DNA from: Allobacillus halotolerans
GTDB taxonomy: Bacteria > Bacillota > Bacilli > Bacillales > Alkalibacillaceae
Direction: 5' to 3' (one strand)
DNA length: 64,000 nucleotides
Assembly (NCBI RefSeq): GCF_028743495.1
Contig: NZ_CP117968.1
This document shows positions 41,774 to 50,545 of the stretch, piece after piece; the first letter of the stretch is position 1; every line of letters begins with the position of its first letter. Under the pieces are notes generated by a model that was not told the DNA's origin, did no database searches, and worked only from the letters and a program-made list of their open reading frames with translations. The translations under genes were made by a program, and so were the position numbers.

Positions 41774-43441
41774 CTAAAAACGTCCAGAACGGAATATCGA
41801 GTAGATCATCCATGCCAGCATGCCGACAGCGATCACAAAGCCAATTTCAAGAGCGGGTATATCCCATAGTACAGAGCCTTGGCCGGCAATGGCAGAACCG
41901 ATGATGATACCGGTCATAATCAAACTGAATGCTAACAAGATGATACTGAAGGATAATAAATTACTGACTCGATCCATTTTTGACAAAATATAGTTCAATG
42001 CCGGAATTCTTAACTCGACAGGTATCTTACGTTCCTTCGCTAATGCCGTCAGCTCTCTAACAATTTCTGGCATCTCTTCAATGACATCGGCGTACTCATC
42101 GACTTGATCATAGATCTCTTTTGCAAACCGCTTCGGATGGTACTTATCTCTTATTAGTTTTCGACCAAATGGTTCAGCAGCTGTGATGATACTGAAGTCC
42201 GGATCCAACTGGGCAACGACACCTTCTAATGTCAGCATCGTTTTTCCGATTAGCGTGAAATCAGAGGGCACTTCAATTTGATGTTTATGAGCGATTTGAA
42301 ACATATCGGTAATCGATTGCCCTAAACTGATTTCACTGAATGGAACGTCATAATATTTGATGAGGAATTGGTCGACATCACCTTCCCATTCATGCTCATC
42401 AATATCGGCGGGAACGACTCCCATGCGTTTCATTGCTCGAGTCATCTTTTTTGTGTCTTGGCTTGTCATAGCAATGACGATCGAAGCGAGATTTCGTTGC
42501 ATATCCTTTGATAGTCTTCCTACCAATCCGAAGTCCATGAAGGCAATTCCGTTTTCTTCAGGTAATGCAAAAAAGTTTCCGATATGAGGGTCGGCATGAA
42601 AATAACCGTCTTCAAACATTTGATAAAATATGGCTTGGACGAGTTTTTCAGCGAGCCACTTATTATCACATTGTGCTTGCGCTAAACCTTCTTGGTCATT
42701 TAATTTAATGCCTTCAACATATTCCATCGTCAGCACTTTTTTGGTTGTATAATCCCAATATATTTCTGGAATATACACTTGCGGGTCGTCTTCAAACTGT
42801 TTGGCCATCAGATCTGCATTCCGGCCTTCATGCTCATAATCCAATTCACTCGTAATGGATTTTTTAAATTCTTCGACCACATCGACAACCTGATAGCGCT
42901 TCGCCCAGTCTAAGCGCTTTTCTGCCCGCTCTGCCATTTCATGAAGGATTTCCAAGTCGATATGTACTTGTTTACCGACATTGGGACGTTGGACTTTCAC
43001 GGCTACTTTCTCACCAGTTGGGAGAACAGCTTCATGTACTTGCCCAATCGATGCAACGCCTAAAGGTGACTCTTCGAATGAATAGAATAGTTCTTCCATT
43101 TCCCCTTCCAGTTCATCCTCAATAATCTTCCTCACTTGTTCAAAGGGAACAGGAGATATATGGTCTTGAAGTTTCGATAATTCCATTCGGATATCTTTTG
43201 GAATCAAATCTGGTCGCGTGCTCGCAAGTTGCCCGACTTTAATGAACGTCGGTCCAAGATCTTCTAAAAATTGGCGTATTCGTTCACCAACCGTTTTATC
43301 CTCCAAATTTTGATCACGATTGACCAATAAGCGACGAGGCAATGAAAAAACACGGTCCAAACCTAATTCCCTTACGAAATAGCCAAAACCATTTTTCGTA
43401 AAGGCTGTAGCAATATCCCGATATCTAGCCATATGACGCAT
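41774..43441 (-). CDS. AarF/UbiB (ABC1) atypical kinase
   Basis: A UbiB-family protein (at least 555 aa). Signature motifs are the KxGQ segment PTFIKVGQLASTRPDLIP, GVASIGQVHEA, VAVKVQRP, the catalytic-loop-like ADPHIGNF and the metal-binding MDFGLVGRLS. Two C-terminal membrane helices follow. UbiB proteins support quinone biosynthesis or lipid handling. The ATG at 43441 has no site at the right distance. AAGGAGGGG is instead correctly placed for an ATT at 43456 or 43453, which would give the I-(I)-R-K-Q-M start seen in relatives. It is upstream of nothing on its strand but follows the phasin-like gene. Confidence 0.88.
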   Translation of the reverse strand: MRHMARYRDIATAFTKNGFGYFVRELGLDRVFSLPRRLLVNRDQNLEDKTVGERIRQFLEDLGPTFIKVGQLASTRPDLIPKDIRMELSKLQDHISPVPFEQVRKIIEDELEGEMEELFYSFEESPLGVASIGQVHEAVLPTGEKVAVKVQRPNVGKQVHIDLEILHEMAERAEKRLDWAKRYQVVDVVEEFKKSITSELDYEHEGRNADLMAKQFEDDPQVYIPEIYWDYTTKKVLTMEYVEGIKLNDQEGLAQAQCDNKWLAEKLVQAIFYQMFEDGYFHADPHIGNFFALPEENGIAFMDFGLVGRLSKDMQRNLASIVIAMTSQDTKKMTRAMKRMGVVPADIDEHEWEGDVDQFLIKYYDVPFSEISLGQSITDMFQIAHKHQIEVPSDFTLIGKTMLTLEGVVAQLDPDFSIITAAEPFGRKLIRDKYHPKRFAKEIYDQVDEYADVIEEMPEIVRELTALAKERKIPVELRIPALNYILSKMDRVSNLLSFSIILLAFSLIMTGIIIGSAIAGQGSVLWDIPALEIGFVIAVGMLAWMIYSIFRSGRF

Positions 43442-43488
43442 CTGCTTTCGAATAATTCTTATCCCCTCCTTTCCATTTCCAAAACCTT

Positions 43489-43791
43489 TTACTGATCCTT
43501 ATTGAGCTGGCGTTCCAACTGATGAAGACGGTTTTCCAATCGCTCATAATCCTCTCGTGTTGGCACATCTAATTCTTCAAGCTTCTTTTTCAATTTCGCT
43601 TGTGCTTTCTGGTTCCACTCTTCTTGGCTTTGTTCGCCCTTCGACTCAATCTCTGATAATAAACTGTTCGACTCTTGTTGGGATAGCTCCCCTTTTTCAC
43701 GCAATTCTTTTAAAATTTTATCAGCTTGCTCTTTCCCGACAGCTGCCAGTCCTGCACCGATTGATAAGCCTTTCTTGAATAAGTCGCTCAT
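43489..43791 (-). CDS. Phasin-like / coiled-coil protein
   Basis: 100 aa. After a short MSDLFKKGLSIGAGLAAVGKEQADKIL segment (about residues 1-27), the rest is a charged coiled coil with heptad leucines ending in YERLENRLHQLERQLNKDQ. This is the layout of small polyhydroxyalkanoate phasin/PhaF-like regulators. ATG 43791 follows GGGAGGCG. It is 33-50 bp upstream of the AarF gene on the same strand, a pair often found together in Bacillaceae. Confidence 0.8.
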   Translation of the reverse strand: MSDLFKKGLSIGAGLAAVGKEQADKILKELREKGELSQQESNSLLSEIESKGEQSQEEWNQKAQAKLKKKLEELDVPTREDYERLENRLHQLERQLNKDQ

Positions 43792-43883
43792 GTCGACAAA
43801 CGCCTCCCGATCAATTTTGTCTTTGTGTTGACAATACCCTATACAAAACAAACGGAAACTTTGTGAGTAAAAGTTAGCAATTG

Positions 43884-43926
43884 AAAAAGGATTCGTGTGT
43901 GAATGCTCCACAGACGAATCCTTTTT
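43884..43926 (-). terminator. Terminator after the aminotransferase gene
   Basis: Arms AAAAGGATTCGT and ACGAATCCTTTT. Confidence 0.8.
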
Positions 43927-43927
43927 T

Positions 43928-45124
43928 CTATTGATCTATATGCTTTTTAATGACTTGGCTTAACTTTTCAACAGCTGTTACCATTTCTTCACGGCTGACA
44001 TAGCTAAAAGATAGCCGCAAATAGGATAAACCTTCTTGTTCATGAACGAAAAAATGCTTACCAGGGACATAGGCAACACCTGCTTGCATCGCCTCATTCA
44101 ATATTTTTGATGTATCCACACCTGGTACATGCACCCATACAAAATATCCTCCAGAAGGATTTTTCCATGTGGCAATATCTCCCATATACTTTTCAAGCGA
44201 TGAGATTAAGGTTTTGCAATTTTGTTGATAGACTTTTCGAAGCATCTCGAATCGTTTTTTCATATCTGTTTGAGATAGATATGAACCCAGTGTTGCCTCG
44301 GCAAACGGATGACCTAAGTCTTTTTTAAACCAAGCGAGCGGCTCGAGTAAATCACTTCTTGCAGCGACATAGCCGACACGCAATCCGGGAGCCACGATTT
44401 TGGAAAAGGATCCGATATAGAACACGCGACTTCCGCTATCCATTGCTTTAATTGGTGTAGGTCGTTCGCCGAAATACAGTTCACCGTAGGCATCATCTTC
44501 AATAATCAAAAAATCAAACTCACTTGCAAGTTCCAATAAATGCCTTCGACGATCGATCGACATCGTTGTTCCTGATGGATTATGAAAGCTCGGAATCGTG
44601 TACACTAGTTTCGGCATCGGCAGGTTCTTCTCTTTTCGGTCTTTCAATGTTTTTTCAAGCTCTTCTGTTTGCATTCCATTTTCATCGATAGGAACAGTGA
44701 TGTAATGATCTGTATAATTACGGAATGTTTCCAAGCCTTCCATATAACTTGGGGATTCGACGACAATCCATGTATCGCGGTCAATAAATGTCCTTGCGAT
44801 TAAGTCAATCCCCTGAATGGCACCCGCTGTCACGAGAATCTCTTTCTCCAGGAGGACAACTCCCCGTTCAGCCAATCGCTCACGAACAAATTTTTTCACC
44901 GTATTTACTTTCTTACTACCCAAATACTGAAAAGGGAGGTCTTTCTCCTCCTCAATTAAATCCTTCACTGCCTCATTCATCTCTTCATACGGAACGAGAC
45001 TATGCGCTGGATAACCCGCATTAAGCGGTATGCTATGATCCGGAACAGGAGGCATCCATTCGCCAGGCGGATCATGCTTAAGAGCAGCTTTCGTATTTTT
45101 GGTGAAAAATGATTCAGGTTCCAT
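43928..45124 (-). CDS. PLP-dependent aminotransferase (class I/II, LysN-like)
   Basis: A fold-type I aminotransferase (398 aa) of the MocR/2-aminoadipate transaminase sequence class, but without the N-terminal GntR domain. It has AGAIQGIDLIAR, the Asp-Tyr cofactor segment DDAYGELYF, the PLP lysine in GSFSKIVAPGLRVGY and the substrate carboxylate Arg in LRLSFSYV. The amino donor is unknown. It is monocistronic, with the 175-bp repeat block just upstream. Confidence 0.88.
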   Translation of the reverse strand: MEPESFFTKNTKAALKHDPPGEWMPPVPDHSIPLNAGYPAHSLVPYEEMNEAVKDLIEEEKDLPFQYLGSKKVNTVKKFVRERLAERGVVLLEKEILVTAGAIQGIDLIARTFIDRDTWIVVESPSYMEGLETFRNYTDHYITVPIDENGMQTEELEKTLKDRKEKNLPMPKLVYTIPSFHNPSGTTMSIDRRRHLLELASEFDFLIIEDDAYGELYFGERPTPIKAMDSGSRVFYIGSFSKIVAPGLRVGYVAARSDLLEPLAWFKKDLGHPFAEATLGSYLSQTDMKKRFEMLRKVYQQNCKTLISSLEKYMGDIATWKNPSGGYFVWVHVPGVDTSKILNEAMQAGVAYVPGKHFFVHEQEGLSYLRLSFSYVSREEMVTAVEKLSQVIKKHIDQ

Positions 45125-45239
45125 TATGTATTCACCCTTCCATTCGGTTTTTCGTTAAGTTGATCACTATTTTCTTTAATATAAACGTATTCTGCAAGTG
45201 TATAATTTATTTTTGCTCTGTTTTTGTTCGATGGGACAT

Positions 45240-46085
45240 TGCGTTATGCGACCTATTTTTGAAAATATACGTCCCAGCGATTGTGATATGCTCCCACACT
45301 ATGTGGATATGCACCCTGGTGTGCAATTTATGCGACCGATGCGGTAATATATGGACCCGAATCCTAATTATATGGGCCGCTCCTATTTTTCGTGGAGAAG
45401 ATGGATCGTTTAACCGGGATATGCGACCTATTTATGAAAATATGCGCCCCGGCGATTCCGATATGCTCCCACACTATGTGGATATGCACCCTGGTGTGCG
45501 GTTTATGCGACCGGCGCGGTATTATATGGATCCGAATCCTAAATATATGGGCCCCGTCTAGTTTTCGTGGAAAAGACGGATCATTTGCCCGGCTTATGCG
45601 ACCTATTCCTGAAAATATGCGCCCCGGCGATTCCGATATGCTCCCACACTATGTGGATATGCACCCTGGTGTGCGGTTTATGCGACCGGCGCGGTATTAT
45701 ATGGTCCCAAATCTTAAATATATGGTCCGCTCCTATTTTTCGTGGAAAAGATGGATCGTTTGCCAGAGATATGCGACCTATTTTTGAAAATATGCGCCCC
45801 GGCGATTGTGATATGCTCCCACATCTTGCGGATATGCACCCTGGTGTGCGGTTTATGAGACCAGTGCGCCAATATATGGACCCGAATCCTAAATATATGG
45901 GCCGCTCCTATTTTTCGTGGAGAAGATGGGTCGTTTAACCAGGATATGCGACCTATTTTTGAAAATATGCGCCCCGGCGATTGTGATATGCTCCCAAACT
46001 ACGTGGATATGCACCCTGGTGTGCTATTTATGAGCCCGACGCGGGAATATATGGACCCAAATCTTAAATATATGGTCCCCTTGCC
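45240..46085. repeat. 175-bp tandem repeat built from 21-bp units, five copies
   Basis: ATGCGACC begins at 45246, 45421, 45596, 45771 and 45946, an exact 175-bp period; the fifth copy is partial. Inside each copy ATG(N)2-3CC motifs are spaced by 21 bp. The plus strand therefore stays open for long stretches as a heptad peptide with a Met-X-Pro pattern (MRPIYENMRPGDSD-like), but there is no ribosome binding site, and stops occur between copies. Confidence 0.93.
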
Positions 46086-46121
46086 AAGTTTTCGTCCCGT
46101 TGTTCCACCTCACAAAAAAAC

Positions 46122-46159
46122 GAACAGAAAGTATTCAAAAATTTGAACACCTTCTGTTC
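46122..46159 (-). terminator. Terminator after the YjiH gene
   Basis: GAACAGAA and TTCTGTTC arms with TTCAAA/TTTGAA inner stem; T run on the minus strand. Confidence 0.75.
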
Positions 46160-46198
46160 TAAAGATAAAGGAGTTACCGTTAACTTTCAATTACAGAT

Positions 46199-47581
46199 TT
46201 AAAAGAATAATACATGAGCCATTAAAGCAGCGATCGGCAATGTTATTACCGTACGTTGAACGAAAATGATAAAGAGCTGACCAAACGATACAGGTATTTT
46301 CGATTTAATCAACAAAATACCAATTTCGGACATGTAAATGAGTTGTGATAACGACATGACTCCGATGACAAAACGGGTCAATTCGGATTCGATTCCACTT
46401 CCGACAACAGCTGGTAAGAACATATCGGCAAATCCGACGAGCATGGCCGGAGCGGCTGCCTGTGCTTCAGGAATTTGCAAAACCTGAAGCAATGGAACGA
46501 ATGGATAGGATAAATAATCAAAGATTGGTGTAAATTCAGCAATCATCAATGCGATCGTACCGAGTGCCATAACGAGAGGAATTAAGGAGAACCAAATATC
46601 AATGACATTTTGCACGCCGCTTTTGACGACACTTTTATAGCTTTTAACTCCTTCTGCTTTTTCCACTGCTTTTTGAAAACCCCATTGAAGTGTTGAAATT
46701 CCATCAGGTACTTCTTCATTAATTTGCTTGCCTACGGGTCCATAATACGTATCTTTTTTCCATGAAAGAGGAGGGATTCTCGGACAAACTACTGCAGCGA
46801 CAACTCCACAAACAACCACCGTTGCATAAAATTGAACGAACATGTGATCAATACTTAAGAAACGTGCAATGACTAAGCTAAATGCAATTGAAGCGATTGA
46901 AAAATTCGTTGCCACGACAGCCGCTTCTCTTTTTGTATAATAACCGGATTCATATTGTTGAGTCGTTAGCAGCACACCAACGGTTCCGCTCCCCATCCAC
47001 GAAGCAAGCGCATCAATGGATGAACGTCCAGGAAGCTTGAATAATGGCGCCATCACTTTACGCACGACGGTTCCGATAAAATCCATTAAGCCGAATTGCA
47101 ATAACAAAGGCATGAATAAACATGCAAATAAAAACCAAACCATCAAAACTGGTCCTAAATCAAATAATACCGTACCTCCCGTCAACCCTGACCAAATAAC
47201 TTCCGGTCCGAGTTCAGTCAAGGTGAGAACGGCAAAAATTGCTCCGAAAATACGAAGTACCAACCAAATTGGCGATACATCCAAGAGACCTGTCAAAAAA
47301 GAACTGTTTTTCACCGCATTGATTGGAACGCTTTTTATCCATACTGTAGCCAGGGCAGACAAGACAACAACTGCCGTAATAAACAGCGGAATATAGTCGG
47401 CAACTGCTGCTTGCAGCGCATCAGCCATAACACCAAGGCCGATCGTTACCGTTCCGTCCACTGAGAGAGGCACTAAAAATAAAAGCACCCCAATGAGTGA
47501 TGGGACTAAAAATTTCAAGGTTTGTTTTACTGAGTACCCTTTCTTCACACCGAACTGTTCAACGTGCTGAACTTTTTCCAT
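46199..47581 (-). CDS. YjiH-family membrane protein (nucleoside-recognition domain)
   Basis: A 460-aa membrane protein with about 11 helices and the Gate/nucleoside-recognition domain (ASWMGSGTVGVLLTTQQYESG; later LVGFADMFLPAVVGSGI). Annotated members are called YjiH; the transported substrate is unproven. A good AGGAGGATCACG site precedes the ATG. It is monocistronic. Confidence 0.82.
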   Translation of the reverse strand: MEKVQHVEQFGVKKGYSVKQTLKFLVPSLIGVLLFLVPLSVDGTVTIGLGVMADALQAAVADYIPLFITAVVVLSALATVWIKSVPINAVKNSSFLTGLLDVSPIWLVLRIFGAIFAVLTLTELGPEVIWSGLTGGTVLFDLGPVLMVWFLFACLFMPLLLQFGLMDFIGTVVRKVMAPLFKLPGRSSIDALASWMGSGTVGVLLTTQQYESGYYTKREAAVVATNFSIASIAFSLVIARFLSIDHMFVQFYATVVVCGVVAAVVCPRIPPLSWKKDTYYGPVGKQINEEVPDGISTLQWGFQKAVEKAEGVKSYKSVVKSGVQNVIDIWFSLIPLVMALGTIALMIAEFTPIFDYLSYPFVPLLQVLQIPEAQAAAPAMLVGFADMFLPAVVGSGIESELTRFVIGVMSLSQLIYMSEIGILLIKSKIPVSFGQLFIIFVQRTVITLPIAALMAHVLFF

Positions 47582-47711
47582 CGTGATCCTCCTTCTGCCC
47601 TCTTCGTTTTTATCATTTTGAATAATGTATCATATTTATGTATAAATAATCAATACTATTTTATAAATAAATTTATTTCTTCACTCTCATACTTTTTAAA
47701 TTACATAAAAA

Positions 47712-47734
47712 AGAGCGCCTATCTAAGGCGCTCT
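47712..47734. terminator. Terminator after the radical SAM gene
   Basis: AGAGCGCC and GGCGCTCT arms, with an A run before it (T run on the minus strand). Confidence 0.75.
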
Positions 47735-47764
47735 ACATATAACTATTTTTACATGAAAGTATAA

Positions 47765-48904
47765 TTATTCATTCGAAATTTTTCTAGCTCTCTTCTTTTC
47801 CTCACGCATCGCTTTTGGAATATACACGCAATAGGGTTCACTTTCCATGTAGTCACCGGTCATCGCATAAGCACGAGAACGTGAGCCACCACACACATGT
47901 CTGAACTCGCATACACCACATTTCCCTTTATATTGATCAGGATTCCGTAAATTTTTCAGCACATCGGATTCACGATAGATCTCTTTTAATGATTGCTCCT
48001 TCACATTTCCGACTTTGATCGGAAGCAGTCCACTTGGAAAAACTTCGCCGATATGTGAAATAAAAATAAACCCATTTCCGTCATTGACGCCTTTCGGTGC
48101 TCGACCTAAACCATCAATGCTCCCAGTCATACCTTTGTTTAAAGCATCTTCATAGGCAATCCCGTTTGAGTTAGCTACTTTTTCGCGCATTTTTTGTTGG
48201 ATGACGACACGACGGTAATGCTGACCTGCTGTTGTTTTAATATCGAATGGAGCACGTTTTGAGTATTCATACAACCAACGAAAAACACGTTCATGGTCGG
48301 CTGGGGAAATCATATCATCTCTTTGGCCCCGTCCAATCGGAACAAGAAAGAACACACTCCAAAGAACACATTCCAATTCTTCCATCAATGCGGCCATTTC
48401 TTCTAAATAGTCGATATTATAGTTTGAAATAACGGTATTGATTTGTAATGGCATTCCAAGTGACTTTAAATGATCGATTGATTTCATCGTCAAATCGAAT
48501 GACCCTCTCGTCCCTCTGAAAAAGTCGTGCACTTCTGCATTATGTCCGTCTAAACTGAACGCCCAACGAGACAGCCCGACTTCTTTTGCCTTATTCATCG
48601 CTTCCTTGGTGACATTCGGTGTTGCAGACGGTGTCATCGATACACGAACGCCTTTTTTTACAGCATACTCTGCAATGTCAAAAACGTCTTCTCGTTCCAA
48701 TGGGTCTCCTCCGGTAAAAACAAGCATTGGATTATTCATCTCATATATATCATCAATTAACTTCTTACCTTGTTCAAATGTCAATTCTCTAGGATCTCGG
48801 TAATACTGCGCATCTGCTCTACAATGTAAACATTTCAGTGCACAAGCTCTTGTTAATTCCCATATGACAATAAACGGATCTTGATCATAATCTCGCTGAA
48901 ACAT
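47765..48904 (-). CDS. Radical SAM/SPASM protein (TIGR04053-like)
   Basis: A 379-aa radical SAM enzyme. The 4Fe-4S/SAM motif is CX3CX2C (Cys21, Cys25, Cys28 in RACALKCLHC), followed by VFTGGDPLER. The C-terminal SPASM-type cluster domain has GKCGVCEFRHVCGG and a distal Cys. It resembles TIGR04053 and the heme-pathway enzymes AhbC/AhbD; which reaction it performs is open. An FNR-type box at -41.5 indicates anaerobic induction, consistent with an oxygen-labile enzyme. Confidence 0.85.
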   Translation of the reverse strand: MFQRDYDQDPFIVIWELTRACALKCLHCRADAQYYRDPRELTFEQGKKLIDDIYEMNNPMLVFTGGDPLEREDVFDIAEYAVKKGVRVSMTPSATPNVTKEAMNKAKEVGLSRWAFSLDGHNAEVHDFFRGTRGSFDLTMKSIDHLKSLGMPLQINTVISNYNIDYLEEMAALMEELECVLWSVFFLVPIGRGQRDDMISPADHERVFRWLYEYSKRAPFDIKTTAGQHYRRVVIQQKMREKVANSNGIAYEDALNKGMTGSIDGLGRAPKGVNDGNGFIFISHIGEVFPSGLLPIKVGNVKEQSLKEIYRESDVLKNLRNPDQYKGKCGVCEFRHVCGGSRSRAYAMTGDYMESEPYCVYIPKAMREEKKRARKISNE

Positions 48905-48952
48905 GACACATTCCTCCTAATGGATGAACAAATAGTCTTTACATTTGATTTC

Positions 48953-48995
48953 ATCGTATCAGCTATTTTCATTGGCTGATATGATTCAAATCACA
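48953..48995 (-). promoter_or_regulatory. FNR-type promoter of the radical SAM gene
   Basis: Minus strand TGTGATTTGAATCATA (48980-48995) matches 9 of 10 fixed positions of TGTGA-N6-TCACA. Its centre is 41.5 bp upstream of the start predicted from the -10 box TACGAT (48953-48958). This is class II activator geometry. Confidence 0.6.
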
Positions 48996-49050
48996 GTTCA
49001 ACTGGAACATTTTTTATAAAAATAAGATGAATGGGAGAACGTAAAAAAGC

Positions 49051-49440
49051 TCTATAGGACTTTTCCTATCAATTTTGTCGTTGCTCGAAGGGATAGAACA
49101 TCTCTATAAGACTTTCCGTCGGATTTTTTTCTTCATTCGGGGGTATAGACTGCTTCTATAGGACTTTCCAACACGTTTTTTTCGACGCTCGGGAGTATAG
49201 AAGGCTTCTATAAGACTTTCCACCACGTTTTTTTCGACACTCGAGGGTATAGAACGCATCTATAAGACTTTCCAACACATTTTTTTCGACGCTCGGGGGT
49301 ATAGAAGGCTTCTATAAGACTTTCCAACACATTTTTTTCGACACTCAAGGGTATAGAACGTATCTATAAGGCTTTCCACCACGTTTTTTTCGACACTCGA
49401 GGGGTATAGAACGCATCTATAAGACTTTCCGCTGTAATTT
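49051..49440. repeat. Tandem array of about 52 bp, 8 units
   Basis: TCTATA(A/G)GAC begins at 49051, 49103, 49155, 49208, 49259, 49311, 49363 and 49416, spacings of 51-53 bp. Each unit has CTATA and TATAG arms and a long T run (TTTTTTTCGAC). It fills the gap between the divergent radical SAM and aldolase genes. Confidence 0.93.
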
Positions 49441-49596
49441 CAACGCCGCTTGAGCGGATAGGCGTGAGCATATGCAGCTGATACGTCATAGACCCGACTG
49501 ATTACGTGTATTCCTTAGGATGTGGCTGTATTAGATGGTCAGAAAATGTTAGAATAATGAGAGGGCAAAGACAATCAATAATAGGAGTGAGTTTAA

Positions 49597-50487
49597 ATGA
49601 ACGAAAATCATTTCAACAGAATGAAAAATGATGATGGATTCGTTGCTGCATTGGACCAAAGTGGTGGCAGTACACCAAAAGCACTTGCTGCTTACGGTAT
49701 TCAAGAGGATGCTTATTCAAACGAGGATGAAATGTTTGATCTTGTCCATGAACTTCGGACAAGAATCGTCACTTCACCAGCGTTTTCTTCGGATAAAATT
49801 TTAGGTGCAATTCTTTTCGAACAAACGATGGATCGCAAAGTCGAAGGTAAATATACGGGCGATTACCTAGCAGATAAAGGCATTGTTCCATTTTTGAAAG
49901 TCGATAAGGGATTAGCTGAAAAAGAAAATGGCGTTCAAATGATGAAGCCTATGCCTGAGCTAGATGAGCTATTACGTCGTGCGAATGAACGTAATATGTT
50001 TGGGACGAAAATGCGTTCAGTCATCCATGAGCCGAATGAAGAGGGAATTAAAGCGGTTGTCGACCAGCAGTTTGAAGTAGCGAAACAAATTATTGACGCT
50101 GGGCTAGTTCCAATCGTTGAGCCAGAAGTCGATATCAATAGTTCTGATAAAGAGAAATGTGAAGAGATATTGAATCAAGAAATCCTTAAACATGTCAACG
50201 AACTATCTGAAGACGAAAACATTATGCTTAAACTGACTATCCCGACAAAGGTCAACCTTTATAAAGAGTTGATTGAACACCCTCGTGTTGTTCGTTTCGT
50301 CGCCCTTTCTGGTGGTTATTCACGTGAAGAAGCTAATGAAAAATTAAAAGAGAATGATGGCATGCTTGCCAGTTTCTCTCGTGCACTTGTCAGTGAATTG
50401 AATGTCGATCAAACAGATGAAGAATTCAATAAAACACTTCAAGAAGCCGTTGACTCCATCTATGATGCTTCTGTGAATAAAAAATAA
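49597..50487 (+). CDS. fda: Class I fructose-bisphosphate aldolase
   Basis: A class I aldolase of the staphylococcal Fda type (296 aa). The sequence has FVAALDQSGGSTPKALAAYG at the N-terminus, the Schiff-base Lys expected in IMLKLTIPT and the glycine-rich ALSGGYSREEAN phosphate site. It cleaves or forms fructose-1,6-bisphosphate without metal. TAGGAGTGAG precedes the ATG. It is a single-gene unit between a repeat array and a bidirectional terminator. Confidence 0.93.
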   Translation: MNENHFNRMKNDDGFVAALDQSGGSTPKALAAYGIQEDAYSNEDEMFDLVHELRTRIVTSPAFSSDKILGAILFEQTMDRKVEGKYTGDYLADKGIVPFLKVDKGLAEKENGVQMMKPMPELDELLRRANERNMFGTKMRSVIHEPNEEGIKAVVDQQFEVAKQIIDAGLVPIVEPEVDINSSDKEKCEEILNQEILKHVNELSEDENIMLKLTIPTKVNLYKELIEHPRVVRFVALSGGYSREEANEKLKENDGMLASFSRALVSELNVDQTDEEFNKTLQEAVDSIYDASVNKK

Positions 50488-50500
50488 CGTAACATTTAAT

Positions 50501-50532
50501 AAACCTGAGCCTTCATTTGAAGGCTCAGGTTT
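50501..50532. terminator. Bidirectional terminator between fda and the symporter
   Basis: Perfect arms AAACCTGAGCCTT and AAGGCTCAGGTTT. Confidence 0.85.
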
Positions 50533-50545
50533 GTTTTTTATTTAT

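Noticed and set aside
45109..46146. Four plus-strand frames with Met-X-Pro heptads
   Set aside because: By-product of the 21-bp motif. Frames shift between 175-bp copies, and no ribosome binding site is present.
49051..49440. Possible CRISPR array
   Set aside because: Same reason: spacers are not unique and no cas gene is nearby.
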